From contig OX637398.1 in assembly GCA_951799425.1 (NCBI GenBank), positions 20,594,270-20,658,269 of the forward strand: DNA of 64,000 nt. Direction: 5' to 3'. The translations under genes were made by a program, and so were the position numbers. The notes beneath the pieces are model-generated. The model was not told where the DNA came from and did no database searches. It saw only the letters and a program-made list of their open reading frames with translations. Position 1 is the stretch's first letter. Each line of letters opens with the position of its first letter. The DNA is from Ilex aquifolium. Its lineage: Eukaryota > Streptophyta > Magnoliopsida > Aquifoliales > Aquifoliaceae. Shown here piece by piece: positions 35,791 to 47,189 of the stretch.

Positions 35791-37284
35791 TGATTAGTAC
35801 TTAAAATTATCATTTATCTATGCCTTTTTTTAGACTAATTATACTTTGATGGAGTTCAAGTGATGTCATTTCAGGTCCTAAACTGAACAAGGACTCAAGA
35901 ACAACAAGTATCAAACTTGAATGTAACACCAACACATTAGGGGACAAAAATTGGAGAAGCTTGGAGCACAGCCAGAACGTTCGAACGCCAACTCACGTTC
36001 GAACGCCCACTTGAACTGTAGCAGACCTGACTGCTGAGAGAAGGCGTGTTGCAACCAAGAAAGAAGACTCTAAAGCTCTGAGGCACTTGAGTGTCACGTT
36101 CGAACGCCAACTCACGTTCGAATGTCCACTTGAGTTGATTGAAGACCAGATTAATGTATAGAGTGTGGAAATGAACTTCACAGAAGACCACAGACCACTT
36201 GAGTGAGAGGGTCAGACCACATCTGGCATTCGAACGCCCATAATGCAAAGACAGAAGAAACGTTCGAACGACAGACAACGTTCGAACAACCATAAAGCAA
36301 AAACAGAGACAACGTTTGAACGCTAACTCACGTTCGAACATTCTCCAAAGACTGGCAGCAGAGTAGTTAGTTTTTCACTTGGACTTGGGTGGCATACACT
36401 ATTCCTTCACCCCCTCTTGTCTCCTCCTCTTGCCTATAAATACTCCCATTGTTGGAGAACTAAGGGAGACCAAGTAGAGAGGTTGATGAGCCTCCCACCA
36501 ATATTGTTGTAGAGTAATTTTACATTTTCTTGTATGAAGTAGTTGTTTTAGAGATTAGTTTGGCTTAGTCCAACATCTCTTAGCTTGTTATAAAATCAGT
36601 CTTATGCTTATGTTTTCATTTCCATGCATCTAGCAAAGCTAAGGTACTTTGTATAACCAGGAGTTCTTTTATAACATAGATAACTCTTGCATAGAAAGAC
36701 TCATTGATTCAAGGCAAGTACTCCGGCTAGATCTTCATGACTACTCTTCAATCTTCACCATTATTGAGCTTCAATTAAAGAATGGAAATGGAACATTAAC
36801 GTCATGATTGGATGTCTTGTAGAAACACTTGCTTGTTTGTAGACGGGTTAAGTCTCGACACAGACAATTCTTGTAAACTTCTAGAAAGACATCGGAATCA
36901 TGTGCTTAATTCTCTTAATCCACCTTTATCTTCCGATTAACCAGCTGTTGACACGGGGGTTAATTGAGTTATCAAGCACAAATGTAACAAACCGGATAAT
37001 TAACTACATGTCCAGATCCTTAAACTAAAGAGTGACTCTTTTACATTAGAGCTTATCTCATATTTTGTTTAGAAAAATCTCTTGGAAAGAATCTTATATT
37101 CTGTCCAGGAAATCTCACACCTCACACAACTTCAAATCTCAAAGGTTACGATCAATAGACCTCCACCACTGCTTACCCCAAAACACCAAGAAAAGTTCCA
37201 TGTGGATTCGACTTCGGACTCAAATTGGATTATTACTACAGCTTGACCGCCTGCACTTGGGTGTACACATTTCGGATCAAGCCA
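35791..37284 (+). repeat. 5' LTR of Athila-like element
   Basis: 1494 bp, starting TGATTAGTACTT and ending GGATCAAGCCA. It holds an array of CGTTCGAACG palindromes (35978-36346), with a TATA box (CCTATAAATACTCCC) about 90 bases downstream near 36434. This fits a promoter and transcript start near 36470. Confidence 0.93.
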
Positions 37285-37290
37285 AGTTTT

Positions 37291-37308
37291 TGGCGCCGTT
37301 GCCGGGGA
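37291..37308 (+). other. Primer-binding site of Athila-like element
   Basis: TGGCGCCGTTGCCGGGGA lies six bases after the LTR end. It is the sequence commonly found in Athila-type elements and is thought to pair with tRNA-Asp. Confidence 0.85.
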
Positions 37309-37432
37309 ACCATAAAAGGTGTTTTAAGGTAAAAGGTAAAAAGACCTTCATATTTGTATATATTCTTTGGTTTACTGTGAATAACTTTGTTTTATTTTCT
37401 TTATGTATTAGGGCACTCCTCACTATCAAAAT

Positions 37433-39266
37433 TTGCCGGCAGAATCTTGTGTGTCTGTGAATCAGCCTGAACCAAATTCACCTCGATCAGTAGCAGACTC
37501 TTGTGAGAGTAATATGACAAATAATGAGAGAAACGAAGAAGTCCCTATGAGAGAGGAGGAAGTGCCTAACACTCGAATTTTGTGGGATTACTTAAATCCC
37601 ACAAGAAATAGTGTCCCCTCTTGTTTTATATTTCCTGAAAATGGCCCCTCTTCATTGTAAAGCTGGGGACAGTGCAGTTATTACCCGTGTTTCATGGATT
37701 GGATGCATAAAATTCATATCTGCATATAAAAGATTTTGAGGAGTGTGTGGAATATTTCAAGACAATTCTGAACTAGTCAAGATGAAATTTTTTTCTTTCT
37801 CTTTAAGGGATAAAGCTCAACAATGACTAAATTCTCTAAAAGATTTTTCAATACCTAACTGGCAGGCATTGCAAAATGAATTTTTCAGAAATTTCTTTCC
37901 TCTACACCGCACAAATGCACTAAAAAGGCAAATCATGAATTTTGCGGTTAAAGAAGGAGAAACTTTTTACCAAAGTTGGGAGAGATTTAAAGATCTGCTC
38001 CAATCCTGCCCACATCACACTTTTGAGAATTGGACTTTGGTAGAACTTTTCTATGACTCCTTACCCTCTAGACTACGTCAGTTTGTCGAAATGATGGCTC
38101 AAGGAAAATTTATGGGAAAAAGTCCGGAGGAGGCATTCAATTTTTTTGACACCATATCTGACAGTTCTCAGATGTGGGACTCAGCTTCTCCTACCACTGT
38201 AGAAGCCAGACCATCTACTTCCCAATGAGGTAAGTATGTCTTGAGAGAGGATGATGACTTGAGAGCAAAAATGTCTACGTTGTCTCCAAAGCTTGAAGCT
38301 TTAGAGATGAAGAAAGTCCATCAAGTTGATGTTAGCTCTTCCACAGAACAAGTGTGTGGAATCTGTGCGCTAACAGGACACCCTACTGGGGAGTTTCTTA
38401 CCATCCCAGCGTTCAAAGAGGTCTTGCTGGAACAAATTTATGCAGTTTTCAACTTCAACAAGCCTTACTCTAACCCATACATACAATCCAGGGTGGCGAA
38501 ACCACCCAAACTTCAGTTGGAAAAACACACAACCAATGCCATGAACCAACAACAAGGTTCATACCCACCACCTCAAGGACCTCCCGCATATCAACCATAC
38601 CAACCACCACAAAAGAGGAGCCTTGAGGACACACTGAATCAGTTCATGCAAAGCCAAATGAATTATAACAATAATTCCACACAGGCTTTCACTGATTTCA
38701 AAACCCAGACCACTCAATCTTTCGAGGATCTTAAAAGCCACATCCAAAAGTTGACACAATCCATGGCCACACACGAAAATGGCAAGTTCCCTACCTAACC
38801 AAAGCAACCACAAGGCCAATTCCATGTGGGGAACCTTTCAACCATAGGAAACCCACAAGACCAAGCCCAAGTTGTCACTACACTAAGAAGTGGCAAGGTG
38901 ATTGACAAGACCATAAGAGATATGCTCATTCCAGAGCCAAAACCTGAGTCAATCCCAGTCAACTCATCATTTGAGCCTGAACCAATTGAGACTGAACTTG
39001 AGGAAGAACCTGAGCATATGATTGACCAAGAGCCAGAACCTTCTGAGGAAAGAGAACCTTCGTGTTCCATTCCTGTTCCTTTTCCTCATAGACTCAAAAC
39101 CAAACAGAAGTTGAAAAATCAGCCTGAAATTTACGAGCTTTTTAAGCAAGTAAATATCAACATCCCACTTCTGGATACAATCAAACAAGTTCCGTCTTAT
39201 GCCAAGTTTCTAAAAGACTTGTGCACAGTCAAGAGAAGCCAGAATGTCAAAAAAGAGCCTTCATAA
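37433..39266 (+). pseudogene. Athila-like gag
   Basis: The recognisable gag core (37869-38228) has NEFFRNFFPLHRTNALKRQI, GETFYQSWERFKDLLQSCPHH and LPSRLRQFVEMMAQGKFMG, the retrotransposon-gag fold. A degenerate knuckle (CGICALTGHPTGEF, last Cys lost) follows at about 38353, then a Pro/Gln-rich linker (38520-38800). Stops occur at 37660-37860, 38228 and 38798. The last part (38826-39266) is acidic and Glu/Pro-rich. Gag would form the RNA-packaging particle; this copy cannot be read through. Confidence 0.85.
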
Positions 39267-39289
39267 CAGAACAAGCCAGTGCCCTTCTT

Positions 39290-39720
39290 CAACAAAAAAC
39301 TCTTCTGAAATACAAAGACCCAGGGTGTCAGACTATGTCGTATGCGATTGGAAACTTTAGAATTGAACAAGAACGGTTAGACCTTGGAGCCAGTGTTAAT
39401 TTGTTAATTTGCTACCCTACTCTGTCTACCAGCAGTTGGGTCTGGGTGAACTCAAACCCACTTGTATCACACTACAGTTGGTCGACAGATCTGTCAAAAC
39501 CCCTAGAGGCATTTTTGAAGATGTGCTTGTCCAAGTGGATAACTTTGTCTTCCCTGTTGACTTCATTGTTCTGGATACTCAGCCAGCAATACATTCGGAG
39601 AATCAAATTCTCATCATTCTTGGTCGACCTTTCCTAGCAACTTCTAATGCACTAATCAATTGTAGGAATGTGGTCATGAAATTAACCTTTGGGAATATGA
39701 CTCTCGAACTGAACATTTTC
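39290..39720 (+). pseudogene. Athila-like protease region
   Basis: Frame one carries KYKDPGCQTMSYAIGNF and RLDLGASVNLL, the D-L-G-A aspartic protease site of this lineage. A frameshift near 39400-39410 passes to the frame holding LPYSVYQQLGLGEL and FILGRPFLATSNALI (the second conserved box; here IILGRPFLATSNALI). The residues are conserved, so only the frameshift breaks it. Confidence 0.85.
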
Positions 39721-39969
39721 AATATTGCTAAGCATCCAGAAGAAGACAAGGAAGAAAGGGAAATAAACTCCATTGAATCTTTGATACAAGAACATCTGAA
39801 TGACACATTTTGTGAGAACCCTACTGAATCTTCTCTACTACAGTTCATCTCATCCGAAACAACAGATGATGACCCAAATCCACAAAGTTGCCCTACTCAT
39901 ACTGTTGAGACATGGACCCCCAAATTCGAAGAGATTTCACCAAGTGGCACAAAGCCACTCTCATCAAGT

Positions 39970-41490
39970 ATCAAGCCACCAAAGCCTGAATTGAAACCTC
40001 TCCCATCTGACCTCAAATATGCATTCTTAGGAGAGGACGAGTCATACCCAGTGGTAATTTCATCTAAACTCACAGACTTACAAGAGTCTAAACTGATTGA
40101 AGTTCTTCAAAGCCATAAAAACACCATTGGGTGGACCATCGCTGACTTGAAAGGTATAAGCCCGTTAATCTGCAATCATGCTATATACCTTGAAGAAAGT
40201 TCAAAACCCTCTCGTCAAATGCAGCGACGACTCCCTCACATGAAGGAAGTTGTGAGAACTGAGGTACTCAAGCTCTTAGATGCAGGGATAATCTTCCCCA
40301 TCTCTGACAGCAAGTGGGTTAGTCCAACTCAAGTTGTGCCCAAAAATTCTGGGGTCACAGTGGTCAAAAATGATGCAAATGAACTAGTACCAACTCGAGT
40401 AGTCAAAGGATGGCGAATGTGTATTGACTATCGAAAACTTAATTTGGTCACTAGAAAATATCATTTTCCTCTTCCATTTCTCGACCAAGTCCTAGAGAGA
40501 ATTGCAGGCCACGCATTCTACTATTTCCTAGATGGGTATTCAGGATACAATCAAATTGAGATAGCACTAGATGATCAGGAGAAAACAATCTTCACATGCC
40601 CCTTTGGCACCTTTGCATTCAAAAGGATGTCATTTGGACTTTGTAACGCTCCTGCAACATTCCAAAAATGTATGCTAAGCTTGTTCAGTGACATGGTTGA
40701 AAAATTTTTGGAAGTATTAATGGATGACTTTTCTGTATATGGTGATTCCTTTGATGTAAGGAAACCAATCTAGTGCTCAATTGGGAAAAATGTCATTTCA
40801 TGGTAACACAAGGCATTATCCTTGGTCACATTGTGTCTTCTGAGGGCATGAAAGTTGACAAAGCAAAAATAAATCTAATTGGAAATTTGCCCGCCCCTAA
40901 GACTATAAAAGGATGTCCGATCATTCCTAGGACATGCAGATTTTTATAGGAGATTCATAAAAGATTTCAGTACCATAGCAAAACCCATGTGTCATCTTCT
41001 GAGTCAGGACGTAATATTTTCGTGGAATGAAGCATGCCAGAAAGCCTTTGACAAGCTAAAAGGCATGTTAATTTCCGCTCCAATAATGCAACCCCCTGAC
41101 TGGACTCTACCCTTTGAACTAATGTGTGACGCAAGTGATTATGCTATAGGTGTTGTATTGGGACAAAGGAAAGATAAGAAACCCCATGTGATTTACTATG
41201 CAAGCAAAACTTTGAATGATGCTCAAATGAATTATTCAACAACTGAAAAAGAATTGCTTGCTGCAGTTTTTGCTCTGGAAAAATTCCGTTCTTATCTTGT
41301 TGGTTCTTCTGTTACTATATTCACTGACCATGCAGCCCTAAAATTCTTGCTCACAAAGAAGGACGCCAAGCTAAGACTCTTGAGATGGATACTCTTGCTC
41401 CAAGAGTTTGATCTTGTCATCAAAGACAAGAAAGGTGTCGAGAATATGGTGGCAGATCATCTGTCCAGATTAACATATGAATTTCGTAAA
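39970..41490 (+). pseudogene. Athila-like reverse transcriptase and RNase H
   Basis: One open frame (39409-40773) continues from the protease through SDSKWVSPTQVVPKN, MCIDYRKLNLVTRKYHFPLP, FLDGYSGYNQIEIA, TFAFKRMSFGLCNAPATFQ and the catalytic box EVLMDDFSVYG (the usual F/Y-x-DD). A break of about 210 bases with stops follows (40774-40986). RNase H then resumes in 40987-42171 with [42 protein letters not shown] and [11 protein letters not shown], and a VADHLSRL terminus. Confidence 0.93.
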
Positions 41491-42398
41491 GATGAACTAC
41501 CAATCAATGAGAAATTCGCCGATGAACAACTGTTCATAATTGATAAGACACCATGGTACGCGGATATTGCTAACTTCCTTGTTACTGGTATACTCCCTTC
41601 GTCCTTTACCATGATGGACAAAAAGAAATTTCTGAGGGAGGTTCGTAACTTCTTTTGGGAGGATCCTTACGTATTCAAGTACTGTAAGAATAAAATCATA
41701 AGGCGTTGCATCCCCGCTCATGAAAGCAGCCATGTAATAAAATTTTGTCATTCTGAAGCATGCGGTGGCCATTTTTCATCAAGAAAAATCGCTGCAAAAA
41801 TATTGCAGTGTGGATTTTACTGGCCCACACTTTTCAAAGATGTCCATGCCTTTTGTTTAACTTGCGATAGATGCCAAAGGTTGGGAATAATTTCTAAAAG
41901 AAACATGATGCCCTTAAACCCCATTCTAGTAATTAAAATTTTTAACTGTTGGGGCATCGATTTTATGGGACCGTTTTCCCCTTCTTTTGGCTATCTATAC
42001 ATTTTAGTGGCTATAGACTATGTATCCAAATGGGTTGAGGCAATTCCATGCCGAAACAATGATCACCAAACAGTGATCAAGTTTTTAAAAGAAAATATTT
42101 TTTCCCGGTTTGGAATTCCGAAATCAATCATAAGTGATGAGGGTGCTCATTTTTGCAATCGTCCTTTCTAGAATTTGATGAAAAATACTTGATCTTTCAC
42201 AAAATTGTAATCCCTTATCACCCACAGACTAGTGGACAAGCTGAAGTAGCTAATCGGGAGATCAAATTAATTTTAGAAAAAACAGTGAATCCAGACCGCA
42301 AAGATTGGTCTTTAAGACTAACTGATGCACTCTGGGCTAACCGGACTGCTTTTAAAACAATCTTAGGCATGTCTCCTTATCGATTAGTCTTTGGAAAG
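41491..42398 (+). pseudogene. Athila-like integrase, N-terminal part
   Basis: The HHCC zinc domain (H-x3-H as HSEACGGHF..., then C-x2-C as CLTCDRCQ) is followed by the core with [29 protein letters not shown] and [13 protein letters not shown] frameshift and stop at about 42170 interrupt the core; the other frame then gives [17 protein letters not shown] and [10 protein letters not shown]. The gene is cut at 42398 by a solo LTR and resumes at 43725. Confidence 0.93.
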
Positions 42399-43719
42399 TG
42401 TTGTCCGAATTTGATATTGACAATTTACGTGCAAGTATACACGATCAACAAGTAATAAAGTGATAAGTAGAGTATTGTTCCCACGGAGAATTATTGGTAA
42501 TAACTTCCACGTAATAACTTTATATCAATTCGATTTTATTTAAACAATTGGAATTGAACTATAGAATTACTAATTTAAGACTAAATCTAAAATTACTGAA
42601 CAATGAGTGATTTTACCGGATAAAAGAATTTAAGATTACAACTTCCCCTAATGCTTCGTATAAATCTTTCTATTCTTTTTCCAGTTAATTAATTAAATTA
42701 AGTTGTTAATTGAGACTTCAAAATTATTTATCAAACCTCTTCCAATAGTAAGATAAACATATCTCTCCCAATTAAATTGCTATATTCCTATGCAAAATAA
42801 GTTGGAATAGATTCATTAAGTTCAAACTCTCATAAAAGTTACACACGACATATAGGTATATTCCTATCCTATACACAAACCCAACTATTCAATCCTAAGA
42901 AGAATCAACCAGACGCATTTCATCATATTCCGATCTAAACCTAGAATTCATCTCCCAATTTCATCTAGGTTATCAAATTAATTTTTGGCCACACAATTAT
43001 TTATTAAGCACAAAATATGATAAACAAGTTATATATGATCAATAAGAACTCGAAACGAGAGTAGATCAATTTAACTAAACATTAGGTTCCGTTGCAATAT
43101 TAATAAAAATTTAGTTCATAATATAATTGAAAAACATCATCCTCAAATTAAACAACATCTCAGAAAATCAAGAAGTAAAAGTAAGAGAAAAGAATGAAAA
43201 CTTAGTTGCAATCTTCATTTCCTCTCCAGCCTTCAAGTCCAATTTTCTTCGTGTCGGTTCCTTCGATTCTTGCTTTCAATTTTCTATTAATCCTTGATTT
43301 TCTTCTTATATTTTTAGCCCCCGAAATTAGTCCATTTATATCCCCACTCAAACCCTATGAGACATTAGAGTCCAATTTTGGGTCAAAAACAAGTCCAAAT
43401 TCGCGTCCCGAGCCAACACAAGCGCATCAGCGCTGAAAATCAGTGCAAGGGCACTGATTTACTAGTTTTCCAGCGCAGGGGCGCTGGTTTTGGCGTAGGG
43501 GCGCGAGTTCCCTTTCAAGCCTAAAGTTGCCCTTGTTGCTTAGTCTTAAAAAATTCAACACTTAGGCTCCAAATTGACCTTGTTTCCTTCCAAATGATCA
43601 TCCCTACAAAATAACATCAAAACACACAAAACAAATAAAAAGGAACATAAAATAATTGAAAACTTGCAATTTCATCAAACCCAAAGTACTCAATTCGTAG
43701 GTATAAAACCCACTCATCA
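42399..43719 (-). mobile_element. Solo LTR inside the integrase (1321 bp)
   Basis: It starts TGTTGTCCGAATTTG, ends CCCACTCATCA and is flanked by the exact duplication GAAAG (42394-42398 and 43720-43724). Removing it and one GAAAG restores continuity of the integrase text, so this is an insertion. It carries GTGCAAGTATACACGATCAA and the ATTGTTCCCACGGAGAATTA word common in plant LTRs. A minus-strand TATA (plus: CCATTTATATCCCC, about 43333) with a palindromic GCGC/AGCGCT array upstream (43422-43505) gives its orientation. The family was not identified. Confidence 0.88.
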
Positions 43720-43724
43720 GAAAG

Positions 43725-44136
43725 CCGTGTCACCTACCTGTGGAATTGGAACATAGGGCATACTGGGCCATTAAAGCAATGAATTTTAACTTGGACAAGG
43801 CTAGACTAGCAAGGAAACTTCAGATAAATGAATTGGAGGAATTGAGAAATGAAGCATATGAGAATGCTAAGATTGCTAAAATCAGGATGAAAATTTTTCA
43901 TGACAAAAACATTGTGCGAAAATCTTTTGAGCCTTCTCAAAAAGTCCTATTATTTAATTCAAGACTCCGCCTCTTTTCCTGGTAAGTTGAAGTCAAGATG
44001 GACTGGGCCTTACATTGTCAAAAAGGTGTTTGGACATGGAGCAGTTGAAGTGAAAAATCCATCGAATGGTAATATCTTTATTGTTAATGGTCAGCAGTTG
44101 AAACTATTTTTGGAGGACTTTACTAAAAATGTGTAA
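43725..44136 (+). pseudogene. Athila-like integrase, C-terminal part
   Basis: It resumes the integrase after the solo LTR, with CHLPVELEHRAYWAIKAMN, then RMKIFHDKNIVRKSFEPSQK. A frameshift near 43930-43970 leads to PGKLKSRWTGPYIVKKVF and NGQQLKLFLEDF, the usual Athila-lineage terminus. Confidence 0.92.
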
Positions 44137-44279
44137 ACCATTCTTTTAATGGAACCAGAATACTCCTCCGAGATTCGTGCCTGCCGGCACTCAATTGGAT
44201 CAGGTCAGGAAATATCCAACCCAACCCAACCCGATGGGGCGCCTTTATAAGGCTCCCACTCTTTTTCTTCTTTTTTTTT

Positions 44280-44360
44280 CCAGCCGCCGCTGTTGACCCC
44301 CCCCCCCCCAAAATTTCTTCTTCTTCTTCTTCTTCTTCTTTCTTTTCTTCTTCGTTTTCT
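44280..44360. repeat. C run and (TTC)n microsatellite
   Basis: A run of C (about 44298-44309) is followed by TTCTTC repeats (44317-44350) just after the pol end. A Glu/Lys-rich open frame on the minus strand here (44123-44419) is a by-product. Confidence 0.8.
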
Positions 44361-44943
44361 CTGTTATCTGATAAACAACCCATGATCACACACTCTACAA
44401 ACACAATCTTTTGCTTCATATTTTATATTTTAATCTTATATTTGCTCACGGGTGTTCTTCTTTTGTTCGCACTCACACACAAGGATTTTCAGCCTACCCG
44501 AAACCTAGATCTGCGCACAGATGAGTAATTTGTGTATTTTTGTTTGTAGGATTCGGCAGATGAACATATATCCACCATTCATCCTCAAGTCCAAGATCCA
44601 TAAACTGGTAAATTCGAAACATTGGAGACAATGTTCAGTTTAGGTTGGGGGGTGAGAAGTACAGTTCATTTGTGTATTCTGTGCCCGTAAATTTTTAAAA
44701 AAATTTTTTGCTGTTATTGTTGTTGTTCTGATCATATTATGTACCTTGCCTTGTATAAATTGATGATTATGTCTGTGAGTCAGCTTCAATCGTCTTTGTG
44801 ACTGGCAGACGTTAAAGAACCAGATAGTGAGTCTTAAAGCTTAGAAATCATGGATGTTAAACTTTCTTGGTTTAGTCTAGGAGTTCTACGCACTTTTCCA
44901 TCTGATGTGCATATTGTGATCATGAGAAAAGCAAGACTGGTAA

Positions 44944-45261
44944 GGAAGGCCGAAATCCAAGAAAAACAAGCGAAACCCCTCTGTGGCAGAAGCACCTTTT
45001 GCTAAACGCCGTCGTGCTAAAAGACTTGGTGCTTGTAAACAGTGTGGCAGAGTCTTTCACGAGAAAAGATATAACCAGTGTTCTGAACTAATTTTCGGTC
45101 ATGCACTCGATCGATTAGACTGGATAGTGAATGAGCAGAGTAAGGATTACCCTGATACGCCATGCTATTCCGGTACTTTGCTTAACCGGTTTGTGAGAGA
45201 GGAAATTGGGAGAGTCACTGGTTGTCCGAACTACACAGACATAGAAGGAGACTCGAATTAG
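44944..45261 (+). CDS. Small unidentified ORF after pol (basic, Cys/His motif)
   Basis: The frame is open from 44944 to the stop at 45261, about 105 codons, with no ATG near its start (the first usable codon is GTG at 44983). It begins GRPKSKKNKRNPS, is rich in Lys/Arg (KRRRAKRLGA) and has CKQCGRVFHEKRYNQC, a C-x2-C-x4-H-x6-C spacing near but not equal to a CCHC knuckle. The rest is acidic, ending CPNYTDIEGDSN. A GRPK-K-R tract followed by a knuckle is reminiscent of Mutator-type transposase ends, but the match is weak. It may be a captured fragment, a spliced exon of a post-pol gene, or chance. Confidence 0.35.
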   Translation, partial: GRPKSKKNKRNPSVAEAPFAKRRRAKRLGACKQCGRVFHEKRYNQCSELIFGHALDRLDWIVNEQSKDYPDTPCYSGTLLNRFVREEIGRVTGCPNYTDIEGDSN

Positions 45262-45519
45262 AGTATTTTCTGTAAGAAACTGTACTTTTGTTGGGATGAA
45301 AGCCAAAGGTTCAATTTTTTTTAAAAAAAATGTAAAAATCTTTTTGTACAAACTCTGTTGACTGAAATGAAAATATAGGCCGAGTAAGGAATGTCCTAGA
45401 ATACCAACTTAAAGCGTGGATAGGGACTTATCCTTAGACGCCATAGGTTTTTGGTTTTAACTTGTGTGTTTAGTCCTCTCTAATTTTGTATAGTGTAATG
45501 CAGAAAATTTTGATTTTTA

Positions 45520-45835
45520 ATTCAACGTTCGAATGCCAGGTGACGTTCGAACGTCAGTTGCCTACAGTACTCAACCTCTCATGAAGCTCCTGATGAAACT
45601 TAAAAGTACTGGGAACTCATCCCGTTCGAACGCCAATACAATGTTTGAACGAGAGTTTACGTTCGAACGCCAATAGACTGTTCGAACGAGAAGACCTTGC
45701 AGTACTCTGGTCTCTGACAGAACTCAAAAAGTACTGGGAGCTGGCTACGTTCGAACGACACTAACGTTCGAACGGTCTTTTAAAAATCCTTCTAGACACG
45801 TTCGAACGTTACCAACGTTCGAACGTCACGAGTCA
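45520..45835 (+). promoter_or_regulatory. Internal palindrome array (CGTTCGAACG cassette)
   Basis: At least ten perfect or near-perfect ACGTTCGAACG words occur between 45523 and 45827. They are separated by spacers with repeated CAGTACT...AGTACTGGGA words. The array lies directly upstream of the TATA box at 45839 and the ORF at 46062. The same palindromes occur in the element's own LTRs. The spacer words recur, inverted, in the outer solo LTR at 51750-51945. Confidence 0.75.
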
Positions 45836-45838
45836 GAC

Positions 45839-45846
45839 TATAAAAG
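45839..45846 (+). promoter_or_regulatory. Internal TATA box before the post-pol ORF
   Basis: TATAAAAG stands 223 bases before the ATG at 46062. The interval is pyrimidine-rich (CTTCTTCACTTC, CCCCCC), as in a plant 5' leader. This suggests a separate transcript for the downstream ORF. Confidence 0.6.
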
Positions 45847-46061
45847 CTTGGTTCGTCTTCTTCACTTCAAAACCCCCCAAAACCTTTCAAAACCTCCAAA
45901 CCCTAGGCTGTCCCTTTGCTATCCAGACCTTAAAGCACCCCTCATTCCCTATTTTTACCTCAAATTGACCCTCCCAAGACCATTCCCACATCAAGAATCT
46001 CCGTTTTCACCAAGAAATCAAAACTTTCAACACCCTCACAAACTCAAAACCGAAAAACACC

Positions 46062-47063
46062 ATGCCAAGGGTCAAGCTACCTGCCAGGCACATTCCACCA
46101 ACCCAAGAGCCCAATTTCGTTGAGGAAGTGGTTGAAGTGAGAGAGGGGAGGCCTCCCCTTACGTTAAGATACAACAAGACCAGATTTTCTACAGCTCTAA
46201 AAACTGACAGGCACGATAATTTCTACCAAAAGCATGTTGTGGTCTGTGAGCTTGATGTTGTATTGACTGATTTTGCTGAGTTGGGTTTGCTTGCGGAGAT
46301 GGAGAGGAGGGGTTGGATCTTGTATTTGCAAAACGGCGGAGAGGCCGTAGTAGACTTGGTGAGGGAGTTTTACTTCAACGCTGAGATCGTCAATGGAGTG
46401 TTGAAAAGCTATGTGAGGGGAATCCACATCGATGTGGATGAAGATTTCATTTGGGGGATAAGGCAAGAAGTGCCTCGGGTACCAAGTCCCGCCTATCCCC
46501 TGAGAAAGAATGTGGCGATGAATGTGGTGGGGAAGGAGCTGACGGGAGTGCCTAATTTTTCTTGGATGGGAAAGAAATTCTTTAGACAAGGAGAGTTGAC
46601 TGATAAATATAAAATGTTGAACTTAATTGTGGTTGCCAACTTTGCTCCAATAGGAAGAAAAAATGAGATTTCCCCCGACATGGCCCCGCTATTGTATGCA
46701 ATTGGGAAAGGGCAAAGCATCGACCTCCCCTCCCTAGTTTTGACAGAGATGAAGAAAGGGTGTGATGTGAAGCGGAATTCACTTCCCTTCGGCACTCTAG
46801 TGACTGAAATATGCAAAGACCATGGGATTAGGGTGAAGCCAGAAATGGAGATCCAAAAGCCAATGGGGCCACTGAACAAGGCTTCCTTCCGGAGGAGCCA
46901 AGGTCATAGTGGCGGCCTAGCGGCTAGACAGGAGATGCCCCCTACCAATGGAGTGGACGAGGTGCAAGAGGAGCTCGATGCGGAAGAGGAGAGAGAGACG
47001 GAGGAAGAGAGAGAGAGCAGCCACAGGAGGCAGGCCCCAGCACCAACAGTCGAAGATCACTAA
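46062..47063 (+). CDS. Post-pol ORF, 'putative plant transposon protein' domain (333 aa)
   Basis: An ATG at 46062 opens an uninterrupted 333-codon frame in the env-like position between integrase and 3' LTR. The core (about residues 75-265) has ERRGWILYLQNGGEAVVDLV, VREFYFNA, YVRGIHIDVDEDFIWGI, NLIVVANFAPIGRKNEIS, PLLYAIGKGQSIDL and LPFGTLVTEICKDHGI. These follow the pattern of the plant transposon protein domain found in many gypsy and CACTA elements. The C-terminus is Glu/Arg-rich. No signal peptide or membrane segment is evident, so it is not a clear envelope protein. In another frame just after the stop, a coiled-coil-like NQDKILRQQEEILGLLRGG (47090-47150) suggests that a frameshift near 47050 has shortened it. 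Function unknown. Confidence 0.75.
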   Translation: MPRVKLPARHIPPTQEPNFVEEVVEVREGRPPLTLRYNKTRFSTALKTDRHDNFYQKHVVVCELDVVLTDFAELGLLAEMERRGWILYLQNGGEAVVDLVREFYFNAEIVNGVLKSYVRGIHIDVDEDFIWGIRQEVPRVPSPAYPLRKNVAMNVVGKELTGVPNFSWMGKKFFRQGELTDKYKMLNLIVVANFAPIGRKNEISPDMAPLLYAIGKGQSIDLPSLVLTEMKKGCDVKRNSLPFGTLVTEICKDHGIRVKPEMEIQKPMGPLNKASFRRSQGHSGGLAARQEMPPTNGVDEVQEELDAEEERETEEERESSHRRQAPAPTVEDH

Positions 47064-47189
47064 GAGACAATATGCTTGGCATCGAGGCCAACCAAGACAA
47101 GATTCTCCGACAGCAGGAGGAGATCCTTGGCCTTCTGAGGGGTGGACATGGTGGACCTGGTGGGGAGTGAGAGAGAGGGATTCCTGTTC

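Noticed and set aside
35978..36346. Regularly spaced palindromes, considered as a CRISPR-like array
   Set aside because: The unit is only about 10 bases, spacing is irregular, and the context is a plant LTR promoter.
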